Source: Clostridia bacterium (lineage in GTDB: Bacteria; Bacillota; Clostridia; Oscillospirales; Acutalibacteraceae). Taken from it: a stretch of 51,955 nucleotides of DNA. The stretch spans positions 1 to 51,955 of the forward strand of contig JAFQLV010000054.1 in assembly GCA_017396515.1 (NCBI GenBank), written 5' to 3'. How positions within the stretch are numbered: the stretch's first letter is position 1; every line of letters starts with the position of its first letter. The position numbers and the translations under genes are program-made. The notes beneath the pieces are model-generated. The model was not told the origin of the DNA, made no database searches, and worked only from the letters and a program-made list of their open reading frames with translations. Below are positions 41,288-49,435 of this stretch, piece after piece.

Positions 41288-42247
41288 ATGTACAGTATAA
41301 TAAATCTCCTTTGCGGAATAGGCATGTTTCTTACAGGTATGACTCTTATGAGCAACTATACCACCCTGACCTTCGGTGACAGGCTGAAGGATATTCTCTC
41401 GAGGCTGACAAAAAACAAAATAAGCGGAGTGCTTACCGGTCTGACGGTAACGGGAATCATTCAGAGCTCCTGTGCCACAACCGTGACAGCCGTGTCATTT
41501 GTTGATGCAGGTCTGCTTTCTCTGGCAGGTGCCGCAGGAATTGTAATGGGAGCAAACATAGGCACAACCGTCACAAGCCTGATAATTGCCTTCAATTTTT
41601 CGCAGATTGCCCCCCTTGCCATATTTGTCGGTGCTTTTATGACGCTTCTCGGCAAAAACACAAAGGCTCAGAATACAGGCATTATTCTGAGCGGCTTCGG
41701 CATTTTGTTTGTGGGGCTCAACACTATGGCTGCCTCCTTTGAAGCACTGAAAGAAAATGAAGCCTTTTTATCCTTTATAGCCGCTTCTCACGGCAGGCTC
41801 CGCGGGGTACTCACCGGCTTTATTATGACGGCAGTTATGCAAAGCTCCTCGGCAACCGTCGGCATACTTCAGGCTCTTGCCATGCAGGGGCTCATGCCGA
41901 CGGACACGGCCTTTTATATTATTCTCGGCCAGAATATAGGCGCAGTAATTCCCGTCATAATATCATCTGTGGGTACAAATAAAACAGCCAGACAGGTAGG
42001 CGTTATACATCTGCTGTTTAATCTTATAGGCACCGCAGTTTTTCTTGTACTTATGGAGCTTTTTCCCATTGGCAGGCTCTTTAATTTCACTCAAAGCGTC
42101 AGTATGCAGATTTCACTTTTTCATATAGCCTTCAACACGGTGTCCACCTTACTGCTTCTTCCTTTTTCCGAACAGCTTATAAGCCTCAGTGGCAGATTTG
42201 TTTCCCTGCGGCTTATTTTAAGTAATAAAAAATTATCCCGAAATTGA
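41288..42247 (+). CDS. Na/phosphate symporter family protein (NptA-like), without PhoU domain
   Basis: 319 residues, about eight membrane segments. Two inverted repeats carry the substrate motif QSS: IIQSSCATTVTAVSF and VMQSSSATVGILQ, each followed by a helix hairpin (GANIGTTVTS and GQNIGAVIPV). Many Gram-positive members are about 550 residues with a C-terminal PhoU-like domain; this one stops after the transport core. The ATG at 41288 is preferred over an upstream TTG. The likely role is sodium-driven phosphate uptake or efflux at the membrane. Confidence 0.88.
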   Translation: MYSIINLLCGIGMFLTGMTLMSNYTTLTFGDRLKDILSRLTKNKISGVLTGLTVTGIIQSSCATTVTAVSFVDAGLLSLAGAAGIVMGANIGTTVTSLIIAFNFSQIAPLAIFVGAFMTLLGKNTKAQNTGIILSGFGILFVGLNTMAASFEALKENEAFLSFIAASHGRLRGVLTGFIMTAVMQSSSATVGILQALAMQGLMPTDTAFYIILGQNIGAVIPVIISSVGTNKTARQVGVIHLLFNLIGTAVFLVLMELFPIGRLFNFTQSVSMQISLFHIAFNTVSTLLLLPFSEQLISLSGRFVSLRLILSNKKLSRN

Positions 42248-42346
42248 AAAAAGTTCCTTGAAAATTGTTAACTTGACAACAAAATAGTTCTTTAAGAGAA
42301 AAGTTTTAGATATGCCAACAAAAATTAAAAATTTCTCTCTAAAAGG

Positions 42347-42375
42347 TTTAAAAATTATGAGCTTTTGTGTATAAT
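42347..42375 (+). promoter_or_regulatory. Promoter of the pyruvate formate-lyase operon
   Basis: TTTAAA at 42347-42352, 17-nt spacer, perfect TATAAT at 42370-42375. The ribosome binding site AGGAGAG follows before the ATG at 42416. Confidence 0.65.
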
Positions 42376-42415
42376 AGAGAGGAAATAGTTCAAAAAGAAT
42401 CAGGAGAGTAGAATT

Positions 42416-44518
42416 ATGAAAAGAAATTATGAGGGATGGGTCGGCTTTGAAAGCGGAACATGGAACAACGAAATCAATGTCCGAAGCTTTATAAAGCACA
42501 ATCATGTGCCCTATGACGGTGACGAAAAATTCCTTGAAGCACCCACACAGGACACCCTTGATTTATGGGATCAGGTGCTTGAGCTTTCACGCAAGGAGCG
42601 TGAGGCAGGCGGTGTGCTTGATATGGACACAAGCATTATTTCAACCATCACTTCCCACGGACCCGGATACCTCAATAAAGATAAAGAAAGAATCGTGGGC
42701 TTTCAGACAGATAAGCCCTTCAAGCGTGCCCTTCAGCCCTATGGCGGCATCAGAATGGCAGAGAAGGCCTGCGCCGATAACGGATATAAGGTTGACCCTC
42801 AGATAAGTGACTTTTTCAAGGTTCACAGAAAGACTCATAACGCAGGTGTTTTTGATGTTTACACCCCCGAAATGCGTGCCTGCCGTTCAAGTCACATTAT
42901 CACAGGTCTGCCCGATGCATACGGCAGAGGCAGAATTATCGGCGACTATCGCCGTGTTGCACTTTACGGTATTGACAGACTTATTGAGGACAAGCTTGAG
43001 CAGAAGGCTACCACCCGTTCAGCTATGTACTCCCATGTTATCCGTGCAAGAGAAGAGCTCTCTGAGCAGATAAGAGCTCTTGAGGAGCTTAAGGCAATGG
43101 CTATGAGCTACGGCTATGATATTTCTCTGCCTGCAAAGAACACAAAAGAAGCTATACAGTGGCTTTATTTCGCATATCTCGGTGCAGTCAAAGAGCAGAA
43201 CGGTGCTGCTATGTCCCTTGGCAGAACCTCAACCTTCCTTGATGTTTATGCAAGACGCGACTTAGAAAACGGCACCTTCACAGAAAAGGAAATTCAGGAA
43301 ATGGTTGACCATTTCATAATGAAGCTGCGTCTTATAAAGTTTGCCCGCACACCCGAATATAACGCACTTTTCTCAGGCGACCCTCAGTGGGTAACAGAAT
43401 CAATCGGCGGCTGTGCCATTGACGGCAGACATCTTGTTACAAAAATGTCATACCGTTATCTGCACACCCTTAAAAACTTAGGCCCTGCCCCCGAGCCCAA
43501 CCTCACCGTCCTCTGGTCAAAGAGACTCCCGGATAATTTTAAGCGTTACTGTGCAAAAATGTCAATTGAAACCTCATCAATTCAGTATGAAAACGATGAC
43601 CTTATGCGTTTCACCCACGGTGACGACTATGCAATAGCCTGCTGTGTTTCATCAATGAGACTCGGTAAGGAAATGCAGTTCTTCGGTGCAAGAGCGAACC
43701 TTGCAAAGTGTCTGCTTTATGCTATCAACGGCGGTGTTGACGAAATCACAAAAAAGCAGGTCGGTCCCGAATTTTCACCTATCACCTCTGAATATCTCAA
43801 CTATGATGAGGTTATGAGAAAATATGACGCTATGATGCGCTGGCTTGCAGAGGTTTATGTCAATACACTCAATATCATCCACTATATGCACGATAAATAC
43901 TGTTATGAAAGGCTGCAGATGGCACTTCACGATAAGAATGTGACACGCTGGTTTGCAACAGGCATTGCAGGTCTTAGTGTTGTTGCAGACTCTCTGTCAG
44001 CTATCAAATATGCCAAGGTTAAGGTTATAAGAGACGAAGACGGCCTTGCAGTTGACTATCAGGTTGAGGGCGATTTCCCCAAGTACGGCAACGACGACGA
44101 CAGGGTTGACAAAATTGCTCACGACATAGTGCACATCTTTATGGAGCACGTGAGAAAAAATCACACCTACAGAAACAGTATTCCCACCACATCAATTCTT
44201 ACAATCACATCAAATGTGGTTTACGGCAAAGCAACAGGCTCTACACCTGACGGCAGAAAACGCGGTGAGGCCTTCGCACCCGGTGCAAACCCCATGCACA
44301 GACGCGACACTCACGGTGCAATTGCATCACTTTCTTCCGTTGCAAAGCTTCCCTTCCTTGATGCACAGGACGGTATTTCCAACACCTTCTCAATTATCCC
44401 CGGTGCTCTGGGCAAGGATGACAGAATTTTCTCAGGTGATCTTAGCATAGAGCTTGATTGCAGCACAGGTGCCTGCGGTACCCCCACACTATTTGAGGGT
44501 CTCGACGGCGATTTTTAA
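42416..44518 (+). CDS. pflB: Pyruvate formate-lyase (formate C-acetyltransferase), main body lacking the glycyl-radical domain
   Basis: 700 residues; intact PFL is about 740-760. The enzyme converts pyruvate and CoA to acetyl-CoA and formate. The catalytic cysteines are Cys409-Cys410 in [19 protein letters not shown], and the body is otherwise complete ([53 protein letters not shown]). Instead of continuing to the radical domain it ends in a short Cys-containing tail, [19 protein letters not shown]. The radical domain is the next gene, 13 bp downstream with its own strong ribosome binding site. A +1 slip at TTT-TAA would fuse the two frames, an alternative that cannot be excluded. Confidence 0.92.
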   Translation: MKRNYEGWVGFESGTWNNEINVRSFIKHNHVPYDGDEKFLEAPTQDTLDLWDQVLELSRKEREAGGVLDMDTSIISTITSHGPGYLNKDKERIVGFQTDKPFKRALQPYGGIRMAEKACADNGYKVDPQISDFFKVHRKTHNAGVFDVYTPEMRACRSSHIITGLPDAYGRGRIIGDYRRVALYGIDRLIEDKLEQKATTRSAMYSHVIRAREELSEQIRALEELKAMAMSYGYDISLPAKNTKEAIQWLYFAYLGAVKEQNGAAMSLGRTSTFLDVYARRDLENGTFTEKEIQEMVDHFIMKLRLIKFARTPEYNALFSGDPQWVTESIGGCAIDGRHLVTKMSYRYLHTLKNLGPAPEPNLTVLWSKRLPDNFKRYCAKMSIETSSIQYENDDLMRFTHGDDYAIACCVSSMRLGKEMQFFGARANLAKCLLYAINGGVDEITKKQVGPEFSPITSEYLNYDEVMRKYDAMMRWLAEVYVNTLNIIHYMHDKYCYERLQMALHDKNVTRWFATGIAGLSVVADSLSAIKYAKVKVIRDEDGLAVDYQVEGDFPKYGNDDDRVDKIAHDIVHIFMEHVRKNHTYRNSIPTTSILTITSNVVYGKATGSTPDGRKRGEAFAPGANPMHRRDTHGAIASLSSVAKLPFLDAQDGISNTFSIIPGALGKDDRIFSGDLSIELDCSTGACGTPTLFEGLDGDF

Positions 44519-44531
44519 GGAGGTAATTACT

Positions 44532-44774
44532 ATGGCAGCAACAGAACATCAGATAGACAATCTCGTTTCCCTGCTTGACGGCTATGTTGAAAAGGGCGGA
44601 CATCATCTCAACATCAATGTTTTCACAAAAGAAACCTTGCTCGATGCTCAGGCACACCCTGAGAAATATCCTCAGCTCACAGTCAGAGTCAGCGGCTATG
44701 CCGTCAACTTCATAAAGCTGACTAAAGAGCAGCAGGATGAGGTTATCTCAAGAACCTTCCACGATACTATATAA
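44532..44774 (+). CDS. Stand-alone glycyl-radical subunit of pyruvate formate-lyase
   Basis: 80 residues, equal to the C-terminal domain of PFL. It contains [26 protein letters not shown] and the glycyl-radical motif RVSGYAVNF with Gly55, then [15 protein letters not shown]. The E. coli spare part GrcA (YfiD) is similar in idea, but there it backs up an intact PFL, whereas here the main subunit has no radical glycine, so this protein is needed for activity. AGGAGG lies 8 nt before the ATG. It is in a different frame from the preceding gene. The activase pflA starts 15 bp later. Confidence 0.92.
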   Translation: MAATEHQIDNLVSLLDGYVEKGGHHLNINVFTKETLLDAQAHPEKYPQLTVRVSGYAVNFIKLTKEQQDEVISRTFHDTI

Positions 44775-44789
44775 AGAAGTGATGTTAAA

Positions 44790-45539
44790 ATGACAGGTTA
44801 TATCCATTCCATAGAAAGCTTCGGCACTGTTGACGGCCCCGGCATACGCTTTGTGGTGTTTTTGCAGGGCTGTCCCCTCAGGTGTAAATTCTGCCACAAT
44901 CCCGACACATGGGCTATGGGGCAGGGTACGGAAATGACAAGCGATGAGCTTATTGACAAATATATGAAAAACCGTGCCTTCTATTCAAGAGGCGGCATCA
45001 CTGTTACCGGTGGTGAACCCCTTATGCAGCTTGATTTCATAACAGAGCTTTTCACAAAGGCAAAGCGCTACAACATTCACACCTGCATAGACACCTCAGG
45101 CATAACCTACCGTGAGGACGATGCCGAATATATAAACAAGCTCAGACGGCTTATTGCGGTGACAGACCTTGTCATGCTCGACATCAAGCATATGGATTCC
45201 CAAAAGCACAAGGACCTGACAGGTGCAGACGGCAAAAATATACTCGCCTTTGCAAAATTCCTTGAAAAGACAAATGTTGACCTTTGTATAAGACATGTGG
45301 TCATTGAGGGTATAACCGACAATGCCGACAATCTCAGAGACTTAGGCAGATTCATAGGCAAGCTGAAAAATCTGCGTTGGCTCGATGTGCTCCCCTATCA
45401 CACCCTGGGCGTGAATAAATATGAGCAACTCGGCATAAGCTATCCCCTTGAGGGTACTGAGCCTACAACCAAGGAAAAGGCAATTGAAGCCAAGGGCTAT
45501 ATTATGGAAGGTATCAAAGAAGCAAGAAGTAAAAGATAA
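44790..45539 (+). CDS. pflA: Pyruvate formate-lyase activating enzyme
   Basis: 249 residues, normal for PflA. It uses SAM and a [4Fe-4S] cluster to abstract hydrogen from the PFL glycine. The cluster motif is CPLRCKFC (Cys28, Cys32, Cys35), preceded by the typical ESFGTVDGPGIRFVVF. Further motifs are GGITVTGGEPLMQ (SAM binding), CIDTSG, VMLDIKH and LPYHTLGVNKY. In this operon it must act on the separate 80-residue radical subunit, presumably in complex with the body. A strong terminator follows. Confidence 0.95.
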   Translation: MTGYIHSIESFGTVDGPGIRFVVFLQGCPLRCKFCHNPDTWAMGQGTEMTSDELIDKYMKNRAFYSRGGITVTGGEPLMQLDFITELFTKAKRYNIHTCIDTSGITYREDDAEYINKLRRLIAVTDLVMLDIKHMDSQKHKDLTGADGKNILAFAKFLEKTNVDLCIRHVVIEGITDNADNLRDLGRFIGKLKNLRWLDVLPYHTLGVNKYEQLGISYPLEGTEPTTKEKAIEAKGYIMEGIKEARSKR

Positions 45540-45547
45540 AAAGTTTT

Positions 45548-45578
45548 CCCTGTACTCTTTGAGTACAGGGATTTTTTT
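45548..45578 (+). terminator. Terminator of the pfl operon
   Basis: A perfect 10-bp stem, CCCTGTACTC with GAGTACAGGG around TTT, followed by ATTTTTTT. Confidence 0.92.
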
Positions 45579-45579
45579 C

Positions 45580-46578
45580 TTATCCTTCCCAGGGAAGGTC
45601 TTCTTTTTCTTCTTTTTTCTTGGCTTTCGGCTTTTTGCTTTGCTTAACTGCCACTATTATAATCACCACGGCAATAACAACTGCAACAAGTGCTGCAATA
45701 CTGATACCAAAGCCATTTTTAATATTGCCTGTCATAACTACGGTTTCACCTGACGGACTGCCCACAGAGCCGAAAACGCGCTCGGCATAGTCCACCACTA
45801 TTACGCAAGGTATGCCTATTTCGGATGTGAAATATTCAAGTGCCGCATCAACAACATCACCGCTGAGCTCAAAATCGGTTAAATTGACAAATTGCGACTG
45901 TGCCATATTGCTCTTGTCACTTAAGCCTGCAAAGCTTGAAGACAGCCCCAGAGCCTTGATGTTTTCCGTCATTTCATTAATAACAGCCGCATAATCAGTG
46001 TCAAGGGAGTAGCCGAAGTAATTGGTGTTGATATACTTGTTCATCGCTTCGCCGTATTCGGTATATTCACCGAACATTGAGTTGATGCTGTAATCGATAT
46101 TGTCGCCTACCCAGGCAATGGTGTAGTATCCGTCACCCTCTTCGTTTGAGAGGAAAACAAGAAGTATATTATCCTCCACTGCACTTGAGCTGCCGAAATA
46201 CTGCATATACTTATCATTGGCATAATCCTGCATTTTGGCTTCACTGTAAACTATACCGTCCTCATAGGTGACAGTAACATTATCTGCAGGCATAAGCAGA
46301 TAAAAAGCAACAAAAGCAAAGAAAATCAGCAGAATAACAGCCGTAACACATCCGCCGCCAAAGCCGCCGTAGCCACCGCCGAAACGCCAGCGGGGTCCGT
46401 AAAAATGCGGGCCGTGGTGATGATGAGGTGGCCCTCCAAATCCGCCGGGACGCGGTCCGCCGCCGAATGAGCCTCCACCGAAGCCTCCGCCACCTGAAAA
46501 TCCGCCGCCTCTTGAGCCGCCGCCAAAGCTGCCGCCACCGAAGCCGCCACCGCTTCTTCCGCCGCCGGGTCCTGCCAT
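45580..46578 (-). CDS. Gly-rich membrane protein with an extracytoplasmic domain between two helices
   Basis: 332 residues if it starts at MAGPGGGRSGG; in-frame ATGs lie up to 22 codons further upstream, and no start has a strong ribosome binding site. The first 75 residues are Gly/Phe/Arg-rich with a HHHHG stretch (GGGFGGGSF-type repeats). A membrane helix follows (about 78-95, CVTAVILLIFFAFVAFYLL), then an extracytoplasmic domain of about 190 residues, a second helix (about 288-312) and a charged tail KKPKAKKKEEKEDLPWEG. The external domain has features like VYSEAKMQDYANDKYMQYF and TIAWVGDNIDYSIN that weakly recall TPM/repair-type domains. The function is unknown. Confidence 0.75.
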   Translation of the reverse strand: MAGPGGGRSGGGFGGGSFGGGSRGGGFSGGGGFGGGSFGGGPRPGGFGGPPHHHHGPHFYGPRWRFGGGYGGFGGGCVTAVILLIFFAFVAFYLLMPADNVTVTYEDGIVYSEAKMQDYANDKYMQYFGSSSAVEDNILLVFLSNEEGDGYYTIAWVGDNIDYSINSMFGEYTEYGEAMNKYINTNYFGYSLDTDYAAVINEMTENIKALGLSSSFAGLSDKSNMAQSQFVNLTDFELSGDVVDAALEYFTSEIGIPCVIVVDYAERVFGSVGSPSGETVVMTGNIKNGFGISIAALVAVVIAVVIIIVAVKQSKKPKAKKKEEKEDLPWEG

Positions 46579-46644
46579 AATATCAACATCCCTTCTTTTG
46601 GTTTTCTTCATCTTTATTTTAACATCAGCAGCTGTTGTTGTCAA

Positions 46645-46682
46645 TAAAAAACTGCACCTGAGCTTAGAAAACTGAGGTGCAG
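46645..46682 (-). terminator. Terminator of the secreted esterase gene
   Basis: CTGCACCT (46652-46659) pairs with AGGTGCAG (46675-46682); on the minus strand TTTTTT follows. It lies just after the esterase stop. Confidence 0.78.
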
Positions 46683-46699
46683 AAAGAAAGGAAGTGAAA

Positions 46700-47749
46700 T
46701 CAGAATAAATCGCTGATTTTATCGCTGATTTTTATAAAGGTTATTAATATTCCGGCTACGAGACTCTTGAAAAAGTCCTTTACGCAATTGCTGTCATCAT
46801 TCACGGTTATGTTGCCGCTGTCTGCCGCCACACTGCCGTCAAAATCAGATGTGAACTGTGAAAGCCATGATATCATTCCGTCAGGATAGGTGAAATTGAC
46901 CTCTTCGCCCTGAGCGTTGAGAGTTGTCATATTGGGATATGCACCCCACTCATATGAAAACATATCGTGAGCTACAGCCTGCCATGATTCGTGACCGCTG
47001 GGTGCAGGGCTGCCGTCGGGCATAACCGTTGCTGTCATAGAAGAAAAGCGGCACTGCTGCTTTTGGTTTGTTCCCGCTGCTATTTTTTCCCAAGTTCTTG
47101 CAACACCCTGATAGCTCACTGCATTGTCATTCATTCCGCAGGTGAGCCATATGGGGATATCCTTGAAAAGCTCTATGTTTTCTTCACTCGGTGACCATGC
47201 CGGGCAGATAGGGAAAGCCGCCGCAAACATTTCCGGGTACGCGGTAATCATTTTAAGAGTCATCTTGCCGCCCATTGAGTAACCGCCTATGTAAATGCGG
47301 CTGACATCAATATTGGATTTATTTTCGGCAATAAAGCTGTCTATTGCGGCTCTGAGAGGATATACGGTGTTATCTTCCCAATAATTGAGCTTTTCCTCAG
47401 GTGAACGGGGAGCCATAATGAAGGCACCGCCGCCATAAAAACGGCTCTGAAATTCTGCACTTGTCCAGTAACCGATGCCGTTATTCTTAATCTGTCTGCC
47501 GCTGTAGGAGCCGTCCCACATTCCGTGAAGCCAGATAACCAAGGGATATTTTGCCGTGTCGTTTTCACCTGCAGGTGAAAAATAAAGATAGTCAATGGAA
47601 ATGCCTTCAGTCTCAGGGCCTTCACCCTCTTTAAACTGAGTTTTAAGCACTTTAAGTCCCGATGAATAGGGCTCAGCACCTAAAGCTGAGATGCTGAAAG
47701 CAGAAAAAATAATGAGTAATGTGCAAATAAATGCTGTGAGTTTTTTCAT
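46700..47749 (-). CDS. Secreted alpha/beta-hydrolase (esterase, polyhydroxybutyrate-depolymerase/feruloyl-esterase-like)
   Basis: 349 residues from the ATG at 47749, with AAAGGAGG 7 nt upstream. The signal peptide is about residues 1-25 (MKKLTAFICTLLIIFSAF). The oxyanion region is PLVIWLHGMWDGSYSG, the nucleophile elbow is IGGYSMGGKMT, the acid is probably in LTCGMNDNAV, and the histidine is in PAPSGHESW. These fit secreted esterases that remove acyl or feruloyl groups from plant polysaccharides. The C-terminus has an unusual amphipathic or hydrophobic stretch, VKDFFKSLVAGILITFIK, which may hold it to the membrane. The neighbouring araBA genes make an arabinoxylan link plausible. Confidence 0.85.
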   Translation of the reverse strand: MKKLTAFICTLLIIFSAFSISALGAEPYSSGLKVLKTQFKEGEGPETEGISIDYLYFSPAGENDTAKYPLVIWLHGMWDGSYSGRQIKNNGIGYWTSAEFQSRFYGGGAFIMAPRSPEEKLNYWEDNTVYPLRAAIDSFIAENKSNIDVSRIYIGGYSMGGKMTLKMITAYPEMFAAAFPICPAWSPSEENIELFKDIPIWLTCGMNDNAVSYQGVARTWEKIAAGTNQKQQCRFSSMTATVMPDGSPAPSGHESWQAVAHDMFSYEWGAYPNMTTLNAQGEEVNFTYPDGMISWLSQFTSDFDGSVAADSGNITVNDDSNCVKDFFKSLVAGILITFIKISDKISDLF

Positions 47750-47786
47750 ATCAAATCCTCCTTTATATGCTGAGTTTAACATAAAA

Positions 47787-47820
47787 ACAGACGCTCTTGC
47801 AATAAAAACGCCTGTTTTTT
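47787..47820 (-). terminator. Terminator of araA-araB
   Basis: ACAGACG (47787-47793) pairs with CGCCTGT (47809-47815), one G-U pair in minus-strand RNA, followed by TTTTTAT on the minus strand. Confidence 0.65.
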
Positions 47821-47842
47821 AATTATTCTTAGTTTTTATTTT

Positions 47843-49426
47843 TCAGTTAATTGACTGTGTTGCCGCTTTTTCTGTTTCAAGTCCCTTTACATATCTGTCA
47901 AGAAAAATGTTGAAGCCCTCCACATCATTTTTATCGGGTGACACTGTCACTGTTTCAGCATCAGCGAAAGCCTTCGTCTGAAGGAAATCCTCCAGAGTCA
48001 TACCCTCACCCATAACACTGTAAAGAGCAAGAAGTGCCATGCCGTAGGGACCGCCCTCACCTGCTGTTTTCATCACAGAAACAGGTGCGTCAATGGCAGC
48101 TGCAGTTATCTTCTGACCCACACCGGGATAAATGTAAAAGCCGCCGTGACCGTAGATCTTATCAATCTCTGCCTTTTCGTTTTTCAGCAGCAAGTCAAGA
48201 CCTACCTTGAGAGCTGCAAGAGCTGAATAAAGCTGAACACGCATAAAATTACCCAGGGTGAATGCTGCATCGGGAGTGCGCACAAAGAGAGGTCTGCCCT
48301 GCTGAAGCCCTGTTACAGGCTCACCGGAGAAGTAGTTATACGATACGAGTCCGCCGCAATCCCTGTCACCCTTCATTGCGTTTTCAAACATAAGGTCAAG
48401 AATTTTGCCTCTGCTCGTTTTAATGCCGAGTGCATCTGCAAACTCACCGAAAAGGCCTGCCCATGCATTTATGTCGCTTGTGCAGTTGTTGCAGTGCACC
48501 ATGGCAACAGGCTTACCTGTGGGGGTGGTTACCATATCAATTTCGGGGTAAACCTTTGTCAGATTTTTTTCAAGAACAACCATGGCAAATATTGATGTTC
48601 CTGCTGAAATATTGCCCGTTCTCTCTTTAACGCTGTTGGTGGCTGTCATGCCTGTGCCTGCATCACCTTCGCAGGGTGCAAAGGGCACACCGACGGAAAA
48701 CTCACCGCTTTCGTCAAGAAACTTTACGCCCTTTTCTGTCAGACAGCCTGCATTTTCACCTGCCACAAGCACCTTGGGAAGAATATCACGCAGACTCTTG
48801 CCGAAGCCCTTCTCTTTGAGAAGACCGTCATAGGTTACCATCATCTTTTCATCATAGTCATTAGTTGCTGAGTCAACGGGGAATATACCCGAAGCCTCAC
48901 CCACACCCACGGCATTGACGCCTGTGAGCATATAGTGAACATAGCCTGCAAGGGTTGTAACATATGCAATTTCGCTCACATGGTCTTCTTTATTGAGAAT
49001 TGCCTGATATATGTGAGAGCAGGTCCAGCGCTGAGGAATGTTGAAGCAGAGCTTTTCTGTCAGGTACTCTGCCGCCTCGGCTGTGGTTGTGTTTCTCCAT
49101 GTTCTGAAGGGTGTGAGAAGCTCTCCCCTCTTATTAAAGGCAAGATAGCCGTGCATCATAGCCGAGATGCCTATTGCACCCGTTGTTGTGAAATCACAGC
49201 CGTATTTTTCCTTGACATCGGCCTTCAGAGCCTTGAAGCAGGAATGTACAGCCGTCTGCACATCCTCAAGAGAGTAGGTCCAATAGCCGTTTTCCAGCTT
49301 ATTTTCCCAATCGTGGGCACCGCTTGCTATAACCTTGCAGTTTTCATCAATAAGCACCGCCTTGACTCTTGTGGAGCCAAGCTCAATGCCTAAAGCAGTT
49401 TTGCCCGTAGTGATTATATCTTTCAT
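47843..49426 (-). CDS. araB: FGGY-family carbohydrate kinase, probable L-ribulokinase
   Basis: 527 residues, two actin-like kinase domains. The N-terminal ALGIELGSTRVKAVLID binds phosphate; other motifs are GAIGISAMMHGYLAF, CEGDAGTGMTAT and NISAGTSIFAMVV (adenosine side). The sequence looks as much like xylulokinase as like classical AraB, but it starts 9 bp after araA, so L-ribulose is the likely substrate. Kinases of this divergent type serve as ribulokinases in several Clostridia. AAGGTG lies upstream of the start. araD, needed to finish the pathway, is not in the window. Confidence 0.85.
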   Translation of the reverse strand: MKDIITTGKTALGIELGSTRVKAVLIDENCKVIASGAHDWENKLENGYWTYSLEDVQTAVHSCFKALKADVKEKYGCDFTTTGAIGISAMMHGYLAFNKRGELLTPFRTWRNTTTAEAAEYLTEKLCFNIPQRWTCSHIYQAILNKEDHVSEIAYVTTLAGYVHYMLTGVNAVGVGEASGIFPVDSATNDYDEKMMVTYDGLLKEKGFGKSLRDILPKVLVAGENAGCLTEKGVKFLDESGEFSVGVPFAPCEGDAGTGMTATNSVKERTGNISAGTSIFAMVVLEKNLTKVYPEIDMVTTPTGKPVAMVHCNNCTSDINAWAGLFGEFADALGIKTSRGKILDLMFENAMKGDRDCGGLVSYNYFSGEPVTGLQQGRPLFVRTPDAAFTLGNFMRVQLYSALAALKVGLDLLLKNEKAEIDKIYGHGGFYIYPGVGQKITAAAIDAPVSVMKTAGEGGPYGMALLALYSVMGEGMTLEDFLQTKAFADAETVTVSPDKNDVEGFNIFLDRYVKGLETEKAATQSIN

Positions 49427-49435
49427 ATTTACACC

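Noticed and set aside
42265..42285. Rex (redox) operator upstream of pflB
   Set aside because: TTGTTAACTTGACAA resembles half of a Rex site, but the spacing between TTGT and ACAA is 3 bp too short for the usual 18-bp operator.
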